Shown: positions 15,087 through 22,700 of the stretch, in pieces
How positions within the stretch are numbered: position 1 is the stretch's first letter
Layout of the letters: every line of letters begins with the position of its first letter
Source of the DNA: an uncultured Oscillospiraceae bacterium
GTDB taxonomy: Bacteria > Bacillota > Clostridia > Oscillospirales > Oscillospiraceae
Direction of reading: 5' to 3'
Assembly (NCBI GenBank): GCA_900756575.1
Contig: CAAEKQ010000136.1
Location: 1-43,625 of the forward strand
Length of the DNA: 43,625 nt
Made by a program: the position numbers and the translations under genes
Notes under the pieces: generated by a model
What the model was told of the DNA's origin: nothing
Databases searched by the model: none
Seen by the model: the letters and a program-made list of their open reading frames with translations, nothing else

Positions 15087-16223
15087 CTATGCCGCCATCC
15101 ACAGCTTTGCCACCATGCGGGAGAAAATCTGCCCCCAGGAGAGCTTTTCCACCCCGCATTCCGCCACCAGCGGCACCTCTGCAAGAACCGTATCGCCGCT
15201 TTTCAGGGTGACGCTGCCCAGCACCTGTCCCTGCTCCACCGGCGCACTGACCCGCTCGCTCAGCTGAATTTCCCGGGTTACGCCTGCCGCCTGCTCTTTC
15301 TCCAGCAGCACCGGCTCATTCTGCCCCGGCACCGGCTGAACGGTTTCGCTGGCGCCCAATTCCACCGTCACCGGCTGCGCCTGTTCCTCGCCCATGGGGT
15401 CTACCAGCGTATAGGCTGCAAAGCCGTAGTCCAGCAGCGCCTTGGCGGATTCGAACCGATCCGTGGACGATTCACAGTGCATCACCGCGGCAATCAGCTC
15501 CATACCGTCCCGCTCTGCGCTGGCGGACATACAGTAGCCTGCCGAGGCGGTATAGCCGGTTTTCAGCCCCGTGGTGCCCTGATAAAACCGCACCAGCTTG
15601 TTGGTGTTGCTGAGGCCGAACGCCCCGTCCCGGATGGTGTCCATCCAAATGGTGGTGAACTCCCGGATTTCATCGTGCTGGAGCAGGGCCCGGGACATGA
15701 TTGCTATATCTCTTGCCGTGGTATAGTGCTCCTCCGGCCCGGCTTCATCGTCGAGACCCGTGCAGTTGGCAAAATGGGTGTGCTCCATGCCCAGCTCCTT
15801 GGCCCGCTGGTTCATTTTCTCCACAAAGCCGCTTTCACTGCCCGCCACCGCTTCCGCTAAGGCCGTGGCGCAGTCGTTGGCCGAGGATACCACCACGCAC
15901 TTTACCATCTCCCGGAGGCTCATCTGCTCCCCCTCCTCCAGATAGACCTGACTGCCGCCCTTTGCCGCCGCAGCAGCCGAGGCGGTAACGGTATCGTCCC
16001 AGTCCAGCTGTCCCCGCTCAATGGCCTCCATCACCAGCAGCAGGGTCATCACCTTGGTGACGCTGGCCGGTGCAAGTGGCTCGTCGGCATTTTTCTCATA
16101 GAGTACCGTCCCCGTGGCCCAATCCATCAGCAGGCAGCTGGGAGCAGGTACCTCCGGCGCGGCCAGGCAGCTGCCCATGAGCACCGCCCCTGCCAACATA
16201 CAAAGAACTACTTTTTTCAGCAT
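15087..16223 (-). CDS. D-alanyl-D-alanine carboxypeptidase (PBP5/DacF-like)
   Basis: The 378-residue secreted low-molecular-weight penicillin-binding protein trims the terminal D-Ala of peptidoglycan stem peptides. It has an N-terminal signal peptide (MLKKVVLCMLAGAVLMGSCLA) and the full serine-acylase triad of motifs: SVTK (SxxK), SAND (SxN) and LKTGYT (KTG). A C-terminal beta domain of about 110 residues (SERVSAPVEQGQVLGSVTL) follows, ending in a short amphipathic helix (FSRMVAKLWMAA) suited to peripheral membrane binding. ATG at 16223 is supported by GGAGGG about 9 nt upstream. In spore formers such enzymes act in vegetative wall or cortex maturation; which applies here is unknown. Confidence 0.92.
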   Translation of the reverse strand: MLKKVVLCMLAGAVLMGSCLAAPEVPAPSCLLMDWATGTVLYEKNADEPLAPASVTKVMTLLLVMEAIERGQLDWDDTVTASAAAAAKGGSQVYLEEGEQMSLREMVKCVVVSSANDCATALAEAVAGSESGFVEKMNQRAKELGMEHTHFANCTGLDDEAGPEEHYTTARDIAIMSRALLQHDEIREFTTIWMDTIRDGAFGLSNTNKLVRFYQGTTGLKTGYTASAGYCMSASAERDGMELIAAVMHCESSTDRFESAKALLDYGFAAYTLVDPMGEEQAQPVTVELGASETVQPVPGQNEPVLLEKEQAAGVTREIQLSERVSAPVEQGQVLGSVTLKSGDTVLAEVPLVAECGVEKLSWGQIFSRMVAKLWMAA

Positions 16224-16286
16224 AGGTATGTCCCTCCATTCCATCGGTCAAGCCTATGCCGGATCGTTCTTCCCTATGCAAGCAAA

Positions 16287-16327
16287 AATCCCCGCAGAAC
16301 CGGCACCATGCCGTCTCCGCAGGGATT
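16287..16327 (-). terminator. Terminator after the DegV gene
   Basis: An imperfect stem AAATCCCCGCAGA / TCTCCGCAGGGATTT encloses a smaller CGGC / GCCG hairpin. It is A/T-flanked and lies just downstream of the DegV stop codon at 16333. Confidence 0.6.
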
Positions 16328-16332
16328 TGGGG

Positions 16333-17178
16333 TTACTCCGCTTTTTCTACATAGACAACACCATAGGCTCCAGGGCCAATATGGGCGCCGATAACCGGGC
16401 CGATGCCATAAATCTGCCCCCGTACCGCATCCTGCAAGCCCAGCCGCTCCAGCAGCTCCAGCGTGTTGTCCTGATTGCCGGAGTAAATGCCGTAGATGGG
16501 ATAGTCCGGGTCGGCGGGATTCTTCTCCATCAGGTTCTGAAGCTCCTTCATGGCGCGACTGACACCCATGCACTTTCCGGCCACCTGAACGGAGCCGTCC
16601 TTTCCCACCGTCACCACCGGCTTGATCCGTGCCAGGGTGCCAAGGGAGGCTGCAGCCCGTCCCAGCCGTCCGCCCTTTCGGAGATATTCCAGGGTATCCA
16701 GGCCCGCATAAACCCGAACACGGCCCCGAAGCTGCTCCAGCGCCGATACGATCTGCTCTGCGGTCTTTCCTTCGTCCCGGAGCTTTGCCGCATGGAGCAC
16801 CAGCAGCTTTTGGCACAGAGTTGCCGTGCGGCTGTCCACCACGAATACATTGTCGTATTCGCCCAGTCCCTTGACCACCGTTGCGGTCTGATAGGTGCCG
16901 CTGAGGGCCGAGGCGATGGAGATATACACCACCTGATCGCCCTTCTCCCGGGCATCCTCAAACACCGCCTCAAACTCCGACGGGGCGGGCTGCGAGGTCT
17001 TGGGGAACACCTTAGCTGCCTCCAGCATCCGGAAGAAGTCCGCCTTGTTAAACTGCCGGTTGGCGCTGTAGATTCGCCCGTCGATGGTCAATCCCAGGGG
17101 CACCAGCTCAATCTGATATTGGGAATATTCTGCCGCTTCCAGGTCTGCCCCGGAATCCGTTACAATTCGAATGCTCAT
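16333..17178 (-). CDS. DegV family fatty-acid-binding protein (FakB-like)
   Basis: The 281-residue DegV-fold protein begins IRIVTDSGADLEAAEYSQY, with the acyl-carboxylate-binding region TSQPAPSEFEAVFEDA and the typical segments SIASALSGTYQTA, VVDSRTAT and YLRKGGRLGRAAASLG. Family members bind a fatty acid and present it to the FakA kinase, which is not in this window. It is the second gene of a two-gene operon, 11 nt downstream of a MarR regulator. In lactic acid bacteria a MarR protein (FabT) controls fatty-acid synthesis, so a link between acyl-chain sensing and this pair is a reasonable inference. Confidence 0.9.
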   Translation of the reverse strand: MSIRIVTDSGADLEAAEYSQYQIELVPLGLTIDGRIYSANRQFNKADFFRMLEAAKVFPKTSQPAPSEFEAVFEDAREKGDQVVYISIASALSGTYQTATVVKGLGEYDNVFVVDSRTATLCQKLLVLHAAKLRDEGKTAEQIVSALEQLRGRVRVYAGLDTLEYLRKGGRLGRAAASLGTLARIKPVVTVGKDGSVQVAGKCMGVSRAMKELQNLMEKNPADPDYPIYGIYSGNQDNTLELLERLGLQDAVRGQIYGIGPVIGAHIGPGAYGVVYVEKAE

Positions 17179-17189
17179 ATGGTTCCTTT

Positions 17190-17642
17190 CTACTGCCGCT
17201 GCGCCAGCTCATCCTGGATGATACCGCAAATATCGCCCAGTTCTTGGGTAAGCTCTCTTGCCTTGTCCTCGCCCATGGTTTTCACCACAGCGTCGATGAG
17301 CTCCCGGCTCTGGCGATGGCTCATGTGATAGGCCGTTTCTCCGTTCTCTGTGAGAAACAGGTAGATTTGCCGCCGATCCGTCTCGCTTCGCTTCCGAAGG
17401 AGATAACCCTGCTTTTCCAGAGAGCCCAGCAGCTGATTCATCTGGCTTTTCCGCATATTGGTTTTTTCGCAAAGCTCCGTTGCGGTCATAGGCTGGGCGG
17501 GATTCTGCTGCTTTCGGTACAGCAGGAGATTGGACACCACCGCCTCGTTAAAGGTCATACCGCTGACCATGCGCCGGTTCCAAATGATTGCCGCCAGCTC
17601 CAGCCACGCCCGCAGCAATTCCTCTCCGGTATCCACTTCCAT
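17190..17642 (-). CDS. MarR-family transcriptional regulator
   Basis: The 150-residue winged-helix regulator has a helix-turn-helix at about residues 68-100 (TATELCEKTNMRKSQMNQL then LEKQGYLLRKRS) and the wing DRRQIYLFLTENG. The coding frame runs open upstream to 17693, but that extension covers a perfect promoter (TTGACA-N17-TATGAT) and a palindromic operator, and GGAGGG is 7 nt before the ATG at 17642, so the shorter start is correct. The operator next to its own -10 implies autorepression. It is co-transcribed with the DegV gene. The ligand is unknown. Confidence 0.9.
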   Translation of the reverse strand: MEVDTGEELLRAWLELAAIIWNRRMVSGMTFNEAVVSNLLLYRKQQNPAQPMTATELCEKTNMRKSQMNQLLGSLEKQGYLLRKRSETDRRQIYLFLTENGETAYHMSHRQSRELIDAVVKTMGEDKARELTQELGDICGIIQDELAQRQ

Positions 17643-17657
17643 GGTTTGCCCTCCAAA

Positions 17658-17680
17658 TAGTTCACAAATTGAACGAACTA
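17658..17680. promoter_or_regulatory. Predicted MarR operator
   Basis: TAGTTC-N11-GAACTA spans 23 bp and nests a second palindrome GTTCA-N5-TGAAC (17660-17674). It lies directly downstream of the -10 box, covering the transcription start, the usual place for repression by a MarR dimer. Confidence 0.65.
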
Positions 17681-17681
17681 C

Positions 17682-17710
17682 ATCATACTCCATTTCACCT
17701 CGTTTGTCAA
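17682..17710 (-). promoter_or_regulatory. Promoter of the marR-degV operon
   Basis: Minus strand -35 TTGACA (17705-17710), 17-bp spacer, -10 TATGAT (17682-17687). It is one of only two consensus TTGACA -35 boxes noted in the window. Confidence 0.8.
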
Positions 17711-17730
17711 GGCAATACCGCGCAGAGAAT

Positions 17731-17768
17731 TATAAAACCGGGCAGCCACCCGATTGGAAGCTGCCCGG
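17731..17768 (-). terminator. Terminator after galT
   Basis: A CCGGGCAGC / GCTGCCCGG stem (17738-17768) is followed on the minus strand by TTTTATAATT. It starts 12 nt after the galT stop. Confidence 0.88.
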
Positions 17769-17780
17769 CAAACGCCATAT

Positions 17781-19283
17781 TTACTTCTGATTCACTGCAT
17801 CTACAAACCGCAGGAACGCCGCTTTTCCCTCCGTTGTCCGGCGGTAAACGCCTGCATCCTCCAGCACCTGGGCAAATACCCGGCCGGTTTCCTGCAGGAG
17901 AATTTCCAGGGTGTTGTCCTGATTGAACGTGTACTTCTTTTTCAGCTGATCCACCCAATCCGCGTGCTTTTCCAGCACGGGATCGGCACGGAGATCATCG
18001 CCGTTTAAAATAGCATCCCGCAGTCCATACAGCTCGCCCTTTAACCGGCTGGGCAGCACCGCAAGGCCCATGACCTCGATGAGGCCGATGTTCTCCTTTT
18101 TGATGTGGTGCTTGTCGCTGTGGGGATGGAAATAGCCCAGGGGATGCTCCGGGGTGGTGATGTTGTTCCGCAGCACCAGATCCAGCTCATAGTCCTCGCC
18201 CCGGCGGCGAGCAATGGGGGTAATGGTGTTGTGGGGCGTTCCGTCGGTCTCTGCAAAGAGAAACGCCGCCTCGTCGGTATAGCCTCGCCAGGTGGTAAGA
18301 ATCCGATCCGCCAAATCACACAGCCGCTCCGGATCCGCCCCGCGCAGCCGAATCACGCTCATGGGCCACCGGACGATTCCGGCAGTCACATCCCCATAGC
18401 CCCGGAACTCCAGCGGTGTTTCCACCTCCGCCCGCTCCATGGCAAACGCATACCGTCCGCCCTGAAAATGCTCATGGCTGAGAATCGACCCGCCCACAAT
18501 GGGCAGATCCGCATTGCTGCCCACAAAATAATGGGGCATCACCGTGACAAAATCCAGCAGCTTCCGAAATGCATCCCGGTTAATGACCATGGGCACATGC
18601 TGCCGATTGAACACAATGCAGTGCTCATGATAGTACACATAGGGGGAATACTGGAAGCACCAATCCTCCCCGGCCACGGTCAGCGGGATAATTCGATGAT
18701 TCTGCCGCGCAGGATGATTCATTCTGCCCCGATAGCCCTCGTTTTCCGGGCACAGCTGGCACTTGGGATAGCCGCTCTGGGGGGCAGATTTTGCCGCCGC
18801 AATGGCCCGCGGGTCTTTTTCCGGCTTGGAAAGGTTGATGGTGATATCCAGGGTGCCGTAATCGCTCTCATATTTCCACCGCATATCCTTTTTGATCCGG
18901 TAGCGGCGGATATAATCGGTGTCCTGACTGAGCTGATAGTAATAATCCGTGGCGGCTTCGGGGCTTTGCTCATAAGCCCGGCGGAACTTCTCCCGCACCT
19001 CGTGGGGCATAGGGGTAACAATGCCCATCAGGCCCGTGTCGAACAGATCCCGGGCCGTGGTATTGTCCTCAATCAGGCCCTTTTCCACCGCCGCATCCAG
19101 CAGCGTTCCAAGGATTACCTCCAGGTCGCCGGAGAATGCCTCGTCCGTAGGCTCGTAGCTGTCCTCATCCATGGCGTCCAGCAGGCGGTTGGTAAGATAG
19201 ACCCGGTCATCCTCCTGGCAGAGCTTCCGCTCTACAGCGTAGTCTACCAGTGCCCGAATTGCATTGCTGATTATCTGGCTCAT
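17781..19283 (-). CDS. galT: UDP-glucose-hexose-1-phosphate uridylyltransferase, class II
   Basis: The 500-residue Leloir-pathway enzyme transfers UMP from UDP-glucose to galactose-1-phosphate. It is the large Firmicute class II form. The N-terminal half contains DYYYQLSQDTDYIRRYRI, the middle has the Cys pair CQLCPENEGYRGR, and the nucleophile motif is SILSHEHFQGGRYAF. The C-terminus ends RFVDAVNQK. ATG at 19283 overlaps the galK stop by four bases (ATGA), and GGAGGTG lies about 7 nt upstream, giving translational coupling. No galE or galM is present in the window, so epimerisation must be encoded elsewhere. Confidence 0.94.
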   Translation of the reverse strand: MSQIISNAIRALVDYAVERKLCQEDDRVYLTNRLLDAMDEDSYEPTDEAFSGDLEVILGTLLDAAVEKGLIEDNTTARDLFDTGLMGIVTPMPHEVREKFRRAYEQSPEAATDYYYQLSQDTDYIRRYRIKKDMRWKYESDYGTLDITINLSKPEKDPRAIAAAKSAPQSGYPKCQLCPENEGYRGRMNHPARQNHRIIPLTVAGEDWCFQYSPYVYYHEHCIVFNRQHVPMVINRDAFRKLLDFVTVMPHYFVGSNADLPIVGGSILSHEHFQGGRYAFAMERAEVETPLEFRGYGDVTAGIVRWPMSVIRLRGADPERLCDLADRILTTWRGYTDEAAFLFAETDGTPHNTITPIARRRGEDYELDLVLRNNITTPEHPLGYFHPHSDKHHIKKENIGLIEVMGLAVLPSRLKGELYGLRDAILNGDDLRADPVLEKHADWVDQLKKKYTFNQDNTLEILLQETGRVFAQVLEDAGVYRRTTEGKAAFLRFVDAVNQK

Positions 19284-20491
19284 ACCGTCACCTCCGCGCC
19301 GCCCTGGGGCCGAATGGACAGCACATGGCACGCACCGATCCCCAGCACGCCGTCAATCCCCGCCCGGAAGTCTTCCAGCTTTTCCTCCGGCACAAAGGCC
19401 TGACAGGTTCCGGCAAATCCGCCGCCGTGGACCCGATAGGCTCCGGTTCCCTCCAGATAATGCTCGCACAGGGCCAGGGTAATGGCCATATCCTGCTGCT
19501 TCACCGCCCCCGCCGGGGAGACATTCTGGAGATACATATAGGAGGAATAGCCGGACTGGCGAATGATCTCCAAAAATCGCTGAAAATCCCCCTGCCGCAG
19601 CGCCTGGCAAGCCAGGGGTACCCGGCGGTTCTCCTGATAATAATGATAGGCCCGGAGCACCGCGCGATCCCCGAACTTCTGCCGCAGGGCCGCAACATTC
19701 CCGTAAAAGTCCGCTTCCGGCACCTGAGACAGCACTTCTTTTCCGAAGTAGCCCGCAATTTCCCGCATTTCCACCGGGATTGCCGCATATTCGTCGGTCA
19801 AATCCGCATGGCTGGCCCGGCTGTCGATGATGCACAGGGCATAGCCGGTGGCGGCAAAATCAAAATCCAGGGGCGTGACCACAGGATGCTCCACATCGCC
19901 GAAATCAATCTCCACCAGATTGCCCACGGAGGACGCCATCTGATCCATCAAGCCGCTGGGCTTGCCGAAAAATACATTTTCCGCATACTGGGCAATCTGC
20001 GCAATCACCTGCGCCGATACTGTGCCGCCGCAGAACATTCCATTCAGCACCGTACCCAGCAGCACCTCAAAAGCCGCCGAGGAGCTCAGGCCCGATCCCG
20101 GCAGCACCTGGGAGGACACATAGATATCCAGGCCCCGGAGCTGATAGCCCATTTCCACAAACTTTGCCGCCACACCGCGAATCAGGGATGCGGTGGTGTT
20201 CTTCTCATCCTCCTGAGGCTCCAGCTGGGAAAGCGCCACCTGATACAGCGGATAGCCCTCGGACTGCACCCGGATCGTATTGGTTCCGTTCTCCGCCACT
20301 GCCGCCAGCGCGTCGAGATTCACCGCCGCAGCCAGCACGCAGCCTCGCTGATGGTCGGTATGGTTGCCGCAGATTTCTGTCCGTCCCGGTGCGGAAAAAT
20401 ACCGTGCCGGAGCATGGGAAAACGCCGCCCGGAAGCCCTGCTGCATGGTCTCCAGCCGCGAAGGATTCATTTCTTTTATCATGGTTTGCAT
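19280..20491 (-). CDS. galK: Galactokinase
   Basis: The 403-residue GHMP kinase phosphorylates galactose at C1. The galactokinase signature APGRTEICGNHTDHQRG lies near residue 36, the GHMP ATP loop is LPGSGLSSSAAFEV, and the third motif is RVHGGGFAGTCQAFV near the C-terminus. GGAGGA abuts the ATG at 20500 but lies 9 nt before the ATG at 20491, so the second is preferred. It is the first gene of galKT, divergent from the solute-binding protein gene. A -10 TATAAT is at 20528-20533 with no clear -35, hinting at an activated promoter. Confidence 0.93.
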   Translation of the reverse strand: MQTMIKEMNPSRLETMQQGFRAAFSHAPARYFSAPGRTEICGNHTDHQRGCVLAAAVNLDALAAVAENGTNTIRVQSEGYPLYQVALSQLEPQEDEKNTTASLIRGVAAKFVEMGYQLRGLDIYVSSQVLPGSGLSSSAAFEVLLGTVLNGMFCGGTVSAQVIAQIAQYAENVFFGKPSGLMDQMASSVGNLVEIDFGDVEHPVVTPLDFDFAATGYALCIIDSRASHADLTDEYAAIPVEMREIAGYFGKEVLSQVPEADFYGNVAALRQKFGDRAVLRAYHYYQENRRVPLACQALRQGDFQRFLEIIRQSGYSSYMYLQNVSPAGAVKQQDMAITLALCEHYLEGTGAYRVHGGGFAGTCQAFVPEEKLEDFRAGIDGVLGIGACHVLSIRPQGGAEVTV

Positions 20492-20527
20492 GGATCGCAT
20501 TCCTCCATTGCCTCTTTAATCACTATT

Positions 20528-20556
20528 ATTATACAATACACCGTTTTGCGGAAAAA
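20528..20556 (-). promoter_or_regulatory. Probable galKT promoter (weak -35)
   Basis: A perfect -10 TATAAT on the minus strand (20528-20533) faces a poor -35 region (TTTTCC-like). This fits an activator-dependent promoter but is weak evidence. Confidence 0.4.
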
Positions 20557-20653
20557 AGGAAGTGGCAAAATGCCTGAAGTCAGTTTTCTTCCAAATCTGC
20601 TCAAATTTCGTATACTAATTTTGATTTTGAAGCTCCACTGTGCTTTTTGAGAA

Positions 20654-20682
20654 TTGCAGAAAAGCCCAAAATCTCGTATGCT
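20654..20682 (+). promoter_or_regulatory. Promoter of the orphan solute-binding protein gene
   Basis: TTGCAG (20654-20659), 17-bp spacer, TATGCT (20677-20682), 36 bp before the ATG. AAAGGAGG serves as SD. Confidence 0.6.
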
Positions 20683-20717
20683 GTGGTTAGGAAAAATTTC
20701 AAAAGGAGGTTTCTCAA

Positions 20718-22424
20718 ATGAAAAAGAAATTGGTTTCCCTGCTTACAGCGCTGACCATGCTGACGGCACTGTTTGCCGGCTGCGGAACCACCAGCTCCTC
20801 TGACCAGGGAGCCGCATCCGCTTCTCAGCCCCAGGAAACAGTCCAGGAGTCAGTCCAGTCAGCTCCCACTCAGGCCCCCGAACCGGCATCCGCCCCGGAC
20901 GAGGCTTCCACCCCTGACGATTCCGCTGCCGAAACGACGTCGGATCGCCCCGAAGTGACCTATCCTCTGGTAGAGGAAGAAACCACCCTGACCTATTGGC
21001 AGGCATGGCCCCCGTTCCTGTCGGAAATTTCCGAGCCCTCCGATGCTGCCATGTTTGAAAAGCTTGCAGAAGTCACCGGCGTCAAGCTGGAAATTTCCGC
21101 CGTCAGCACCGAGACCGCAGCCGACGACTTTATGCTCCGCTGTGCCTCCGGTGATCTCACCGACATGGTGCAGAACGCTGCCACTCAGTACACCGGCGGC
21201 GGTGCAAAGGCCATTGAGGACGAAGTCATCATGGATTTGCTGCCCCTGATCGACGAATACACCGTCAACTACTACAACATCATCTACTCCGACCCCAACA
21301 TCTATAAGAATCTGGTCAACGACGAGGGGCAGGTTCCCGCGCTCATCGGTATGTACACCGATTACTACTACACCGACCAGGGCTACTGGATCCGCCAGGA
21401 TATTCTGGATAAAACCGGTCTGGATATTCCCAAAACCGTGCCCGAGCTGGATGCCGTTCTGGAAGCCTTCAAGAATCTCGGCCTCACCGACAGTCTGGTG
21501 GTGCTCTCTGAAGGTAAGTGTGATCTGCTGGATGTGGCATACGGCGCTACCGACCGGCTGGTCGACGGCAAGCTCCAGCCCGCTGCACTCACCGACAACT
21601 ATAAGGAATACCTGAAAAAGCTCCATGAATACTATGAAAAGGGCTATATCAGCGTAGACTTTGTCACCTACAATGAATCCGACACCAAGCCTCCCCAGGA
21701 CGTGATTTTCAACGACATGGGCGGCATCTTCAAGGAGGACGTTGCCTCCATCGCCGGTTATCTCAAAAGCACCAACACCCCCGGCTTTGACCTCCAGCCC
21801 ATGGGCCAGATCCGCCTCAACGAAGGCGACCGCCTGGACACCGGCTTCATCGGCGTAAAGGCTGCGGATAAGTATTCCCTGTCTATCTCCACCCAGTGCT
21901 CCGATCCTAAGCTGGCCATTCAGTATATGGACTACCTGTTCTCCGACGAAGGTCATATGCTGGCCAACTACGGCATCGAGGGCCAGACCTACACCATTGA
22001 GAACGGCGAGCCGCAGTTCACCGATCTCATTCTCAACAATCCCCAGGGCTTTGACTGGCAGCTGTGCCAGAGCCTGTACATCAACCCCGGCTTCCCCTGC
22101 CTCACCGATCTTTCTGTACAGGAAATGACCTACACCGAGGCACAGAAGGCTGCCGTTCCCACCTGGGTGGACGCTTACGACAGCGCCGACGAGACCATGC
22201 CCAACGAACGCTGGCTCAGCTACACCACTGAGGAATCCCAGCACAAGGCCGATCTCCAGAACGACATCGAAACCTATCAGACCGAGATGCGCCTGAAGTT
22301 CATCACCGGTCAGCTGGACATTGACGCGGAGTGGGATAACTACTGCACCGCCCTGGAGGGCATGGGCATTCACACCATGGAGGAAATCACCCAGGCCGCC
22401 GTGGATCGTTATCTGGCAAAGTAA
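20718..22424 (+). CDS. Extracellular solute-binding lipoprotein (sugar ABC type)
   Basis: The 568-residue lipoprotein has the signal MKKKLVSLLTALTMLTALFAGC with C22 as the lipidated residue, a disordered linker rich in S, A, P, T and E to about residue 78, then a family 1 solute-binding fold of the large LplA/YtcQ-like kind (TYWQAWPPFLSEIS, RQDILDKTGLDIPKTVPELDAVL, GFIGVKAADKYSLSISTQC, WLSYTTEE). Such proteins bind sugars or oligosaccharides for an ABC permease, but no permease genes adjoin and a terminator follows directly, so it is an orphan that must dock elsewhere. The substrate is unknown. It is divergent from galK. Confidence 0.88.
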   Translation: MKKKLVSLLTALTMLTALFAGCGTTSSSDQGAASASQPQETVQESVQSAPTQAPEPASAPDEASTPDDSAAETTSDRPEVTYPLVEEETTLTYWQAWPPFLSEISEPSDAAMFEKLAEVTGVKLEISAVSTETAADDFMLRCASGDLTDMVQNAATQYTGGGAKAIEDEVIMDLLPLIDEYTVNYYNIIYSDPNIYKNLVNDEGQVPALIGMYTDYYYTDQGYWIRQDILDKTGLDIPKTVPELDAVLEAFKNLGLTDSLVVLSEGKCDLLDVAYGATDRLVDGKLQPAALTDNYKEYLKKLHEYYEKGYISVDFVTYNESDTKPPQDVIFNDMGGIFKEDVASIAGYLKSTNTPGFDLQPMGQIRLNEGDRLDTGFIGVKAADKYSLSISTQCSDPKLAIQYMDYLFSDEGHMLANYGIEGQTYTIENGEPQFTDLILNNPQGFDWQLCQSLYINPGFPCLTDLSVQEMTYTEAQKAAVPTWVDAYDSADETMPNERWLSYTTEESQHKADLQNDIETYQTEMRLKFITGQLDIDAEWDNYCTALEGMGIHTMEEITQAAVDRYLAK

Positions 22425-22444
22425 TTTCTTCTCCTTCCATAACC

Positions 22445-22478
22445 GTAACCGGCAGGGCCATCTGGTTCTGCCGGTTAC
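22445..22478 (+). terminator. Terminator after the solute-binding protein gene
   Basis: A perfect 11-bp stem GTAACCGGCAG / CTGCCGGTTAC with a 12-nt loop is followed by ATATGATTTGTTGT, a weak U-tract. It starts 20 nt after the stop codon. Confidence 0.75.
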
Positions 22479-22505
22479 ATATGATTTGTTGTAAAGGCAA
22501 ATGCC

Positions 22506-22568
22506 TATGGTAACCATAATCTGCATCGTATCTTACAATTGGACATTCCGCCAGTTTCCTGTTAAGAT
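22506..22568 (+). promoter_or_regulatory. Probable modA promoter and upstream palindrome
   Basis: A promoter TTGGAC (22539-22544), 18-bp spacer, TAAGAT (22563-22568) lies before the inserted element. A 13-bp palindrome TATGGT-A-ACCATA (22506-22518) lies about 20 bp upstream of the -35 and could bind a regulator. It does not match the ModE consensus that I know. Confidence 0.4.
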
Positions 22569-22587
22569 AAGTCGAAAACTAATCTTA

Positions 22588-22680
22588 GGCAACACTGCAC
22601 AATTGCGTCTGCGGGCTTTGACGGTCCTTTTACCCCACAAATCCTCGCCAAATCTCCTTGCCGAATTATGCAGTATTGCC
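22588..22680. mobile_element. 93-bp MITE-like element in the modA leader
   Basis: Terminal inverted repeats pair at 15 of 17 positions: GGCAACACTGCACAATT at the left and GGCAATACTGCATAATT when the right end is reverse-complemented. TTA flanks both ends directly (22585-22587 and 22681-22683), which fits a 3-bp target duplication. It has no coding capacity and ends 7 bp before the modA SD. A family name is not claimed. Confidence 0.6.
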
Positions 22681-22700
22681 TTAACATGGAGGAATGTTAC

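Noticed and set aside
22588..22680. Molybdenum-cofactor riboswitch upstream of modA
   Set aside because: The position fits, but the sequence is a single end-to-end hairpin with a flanking TTA duplication. I do not see the multi-stem layout of a Moco aptamer.
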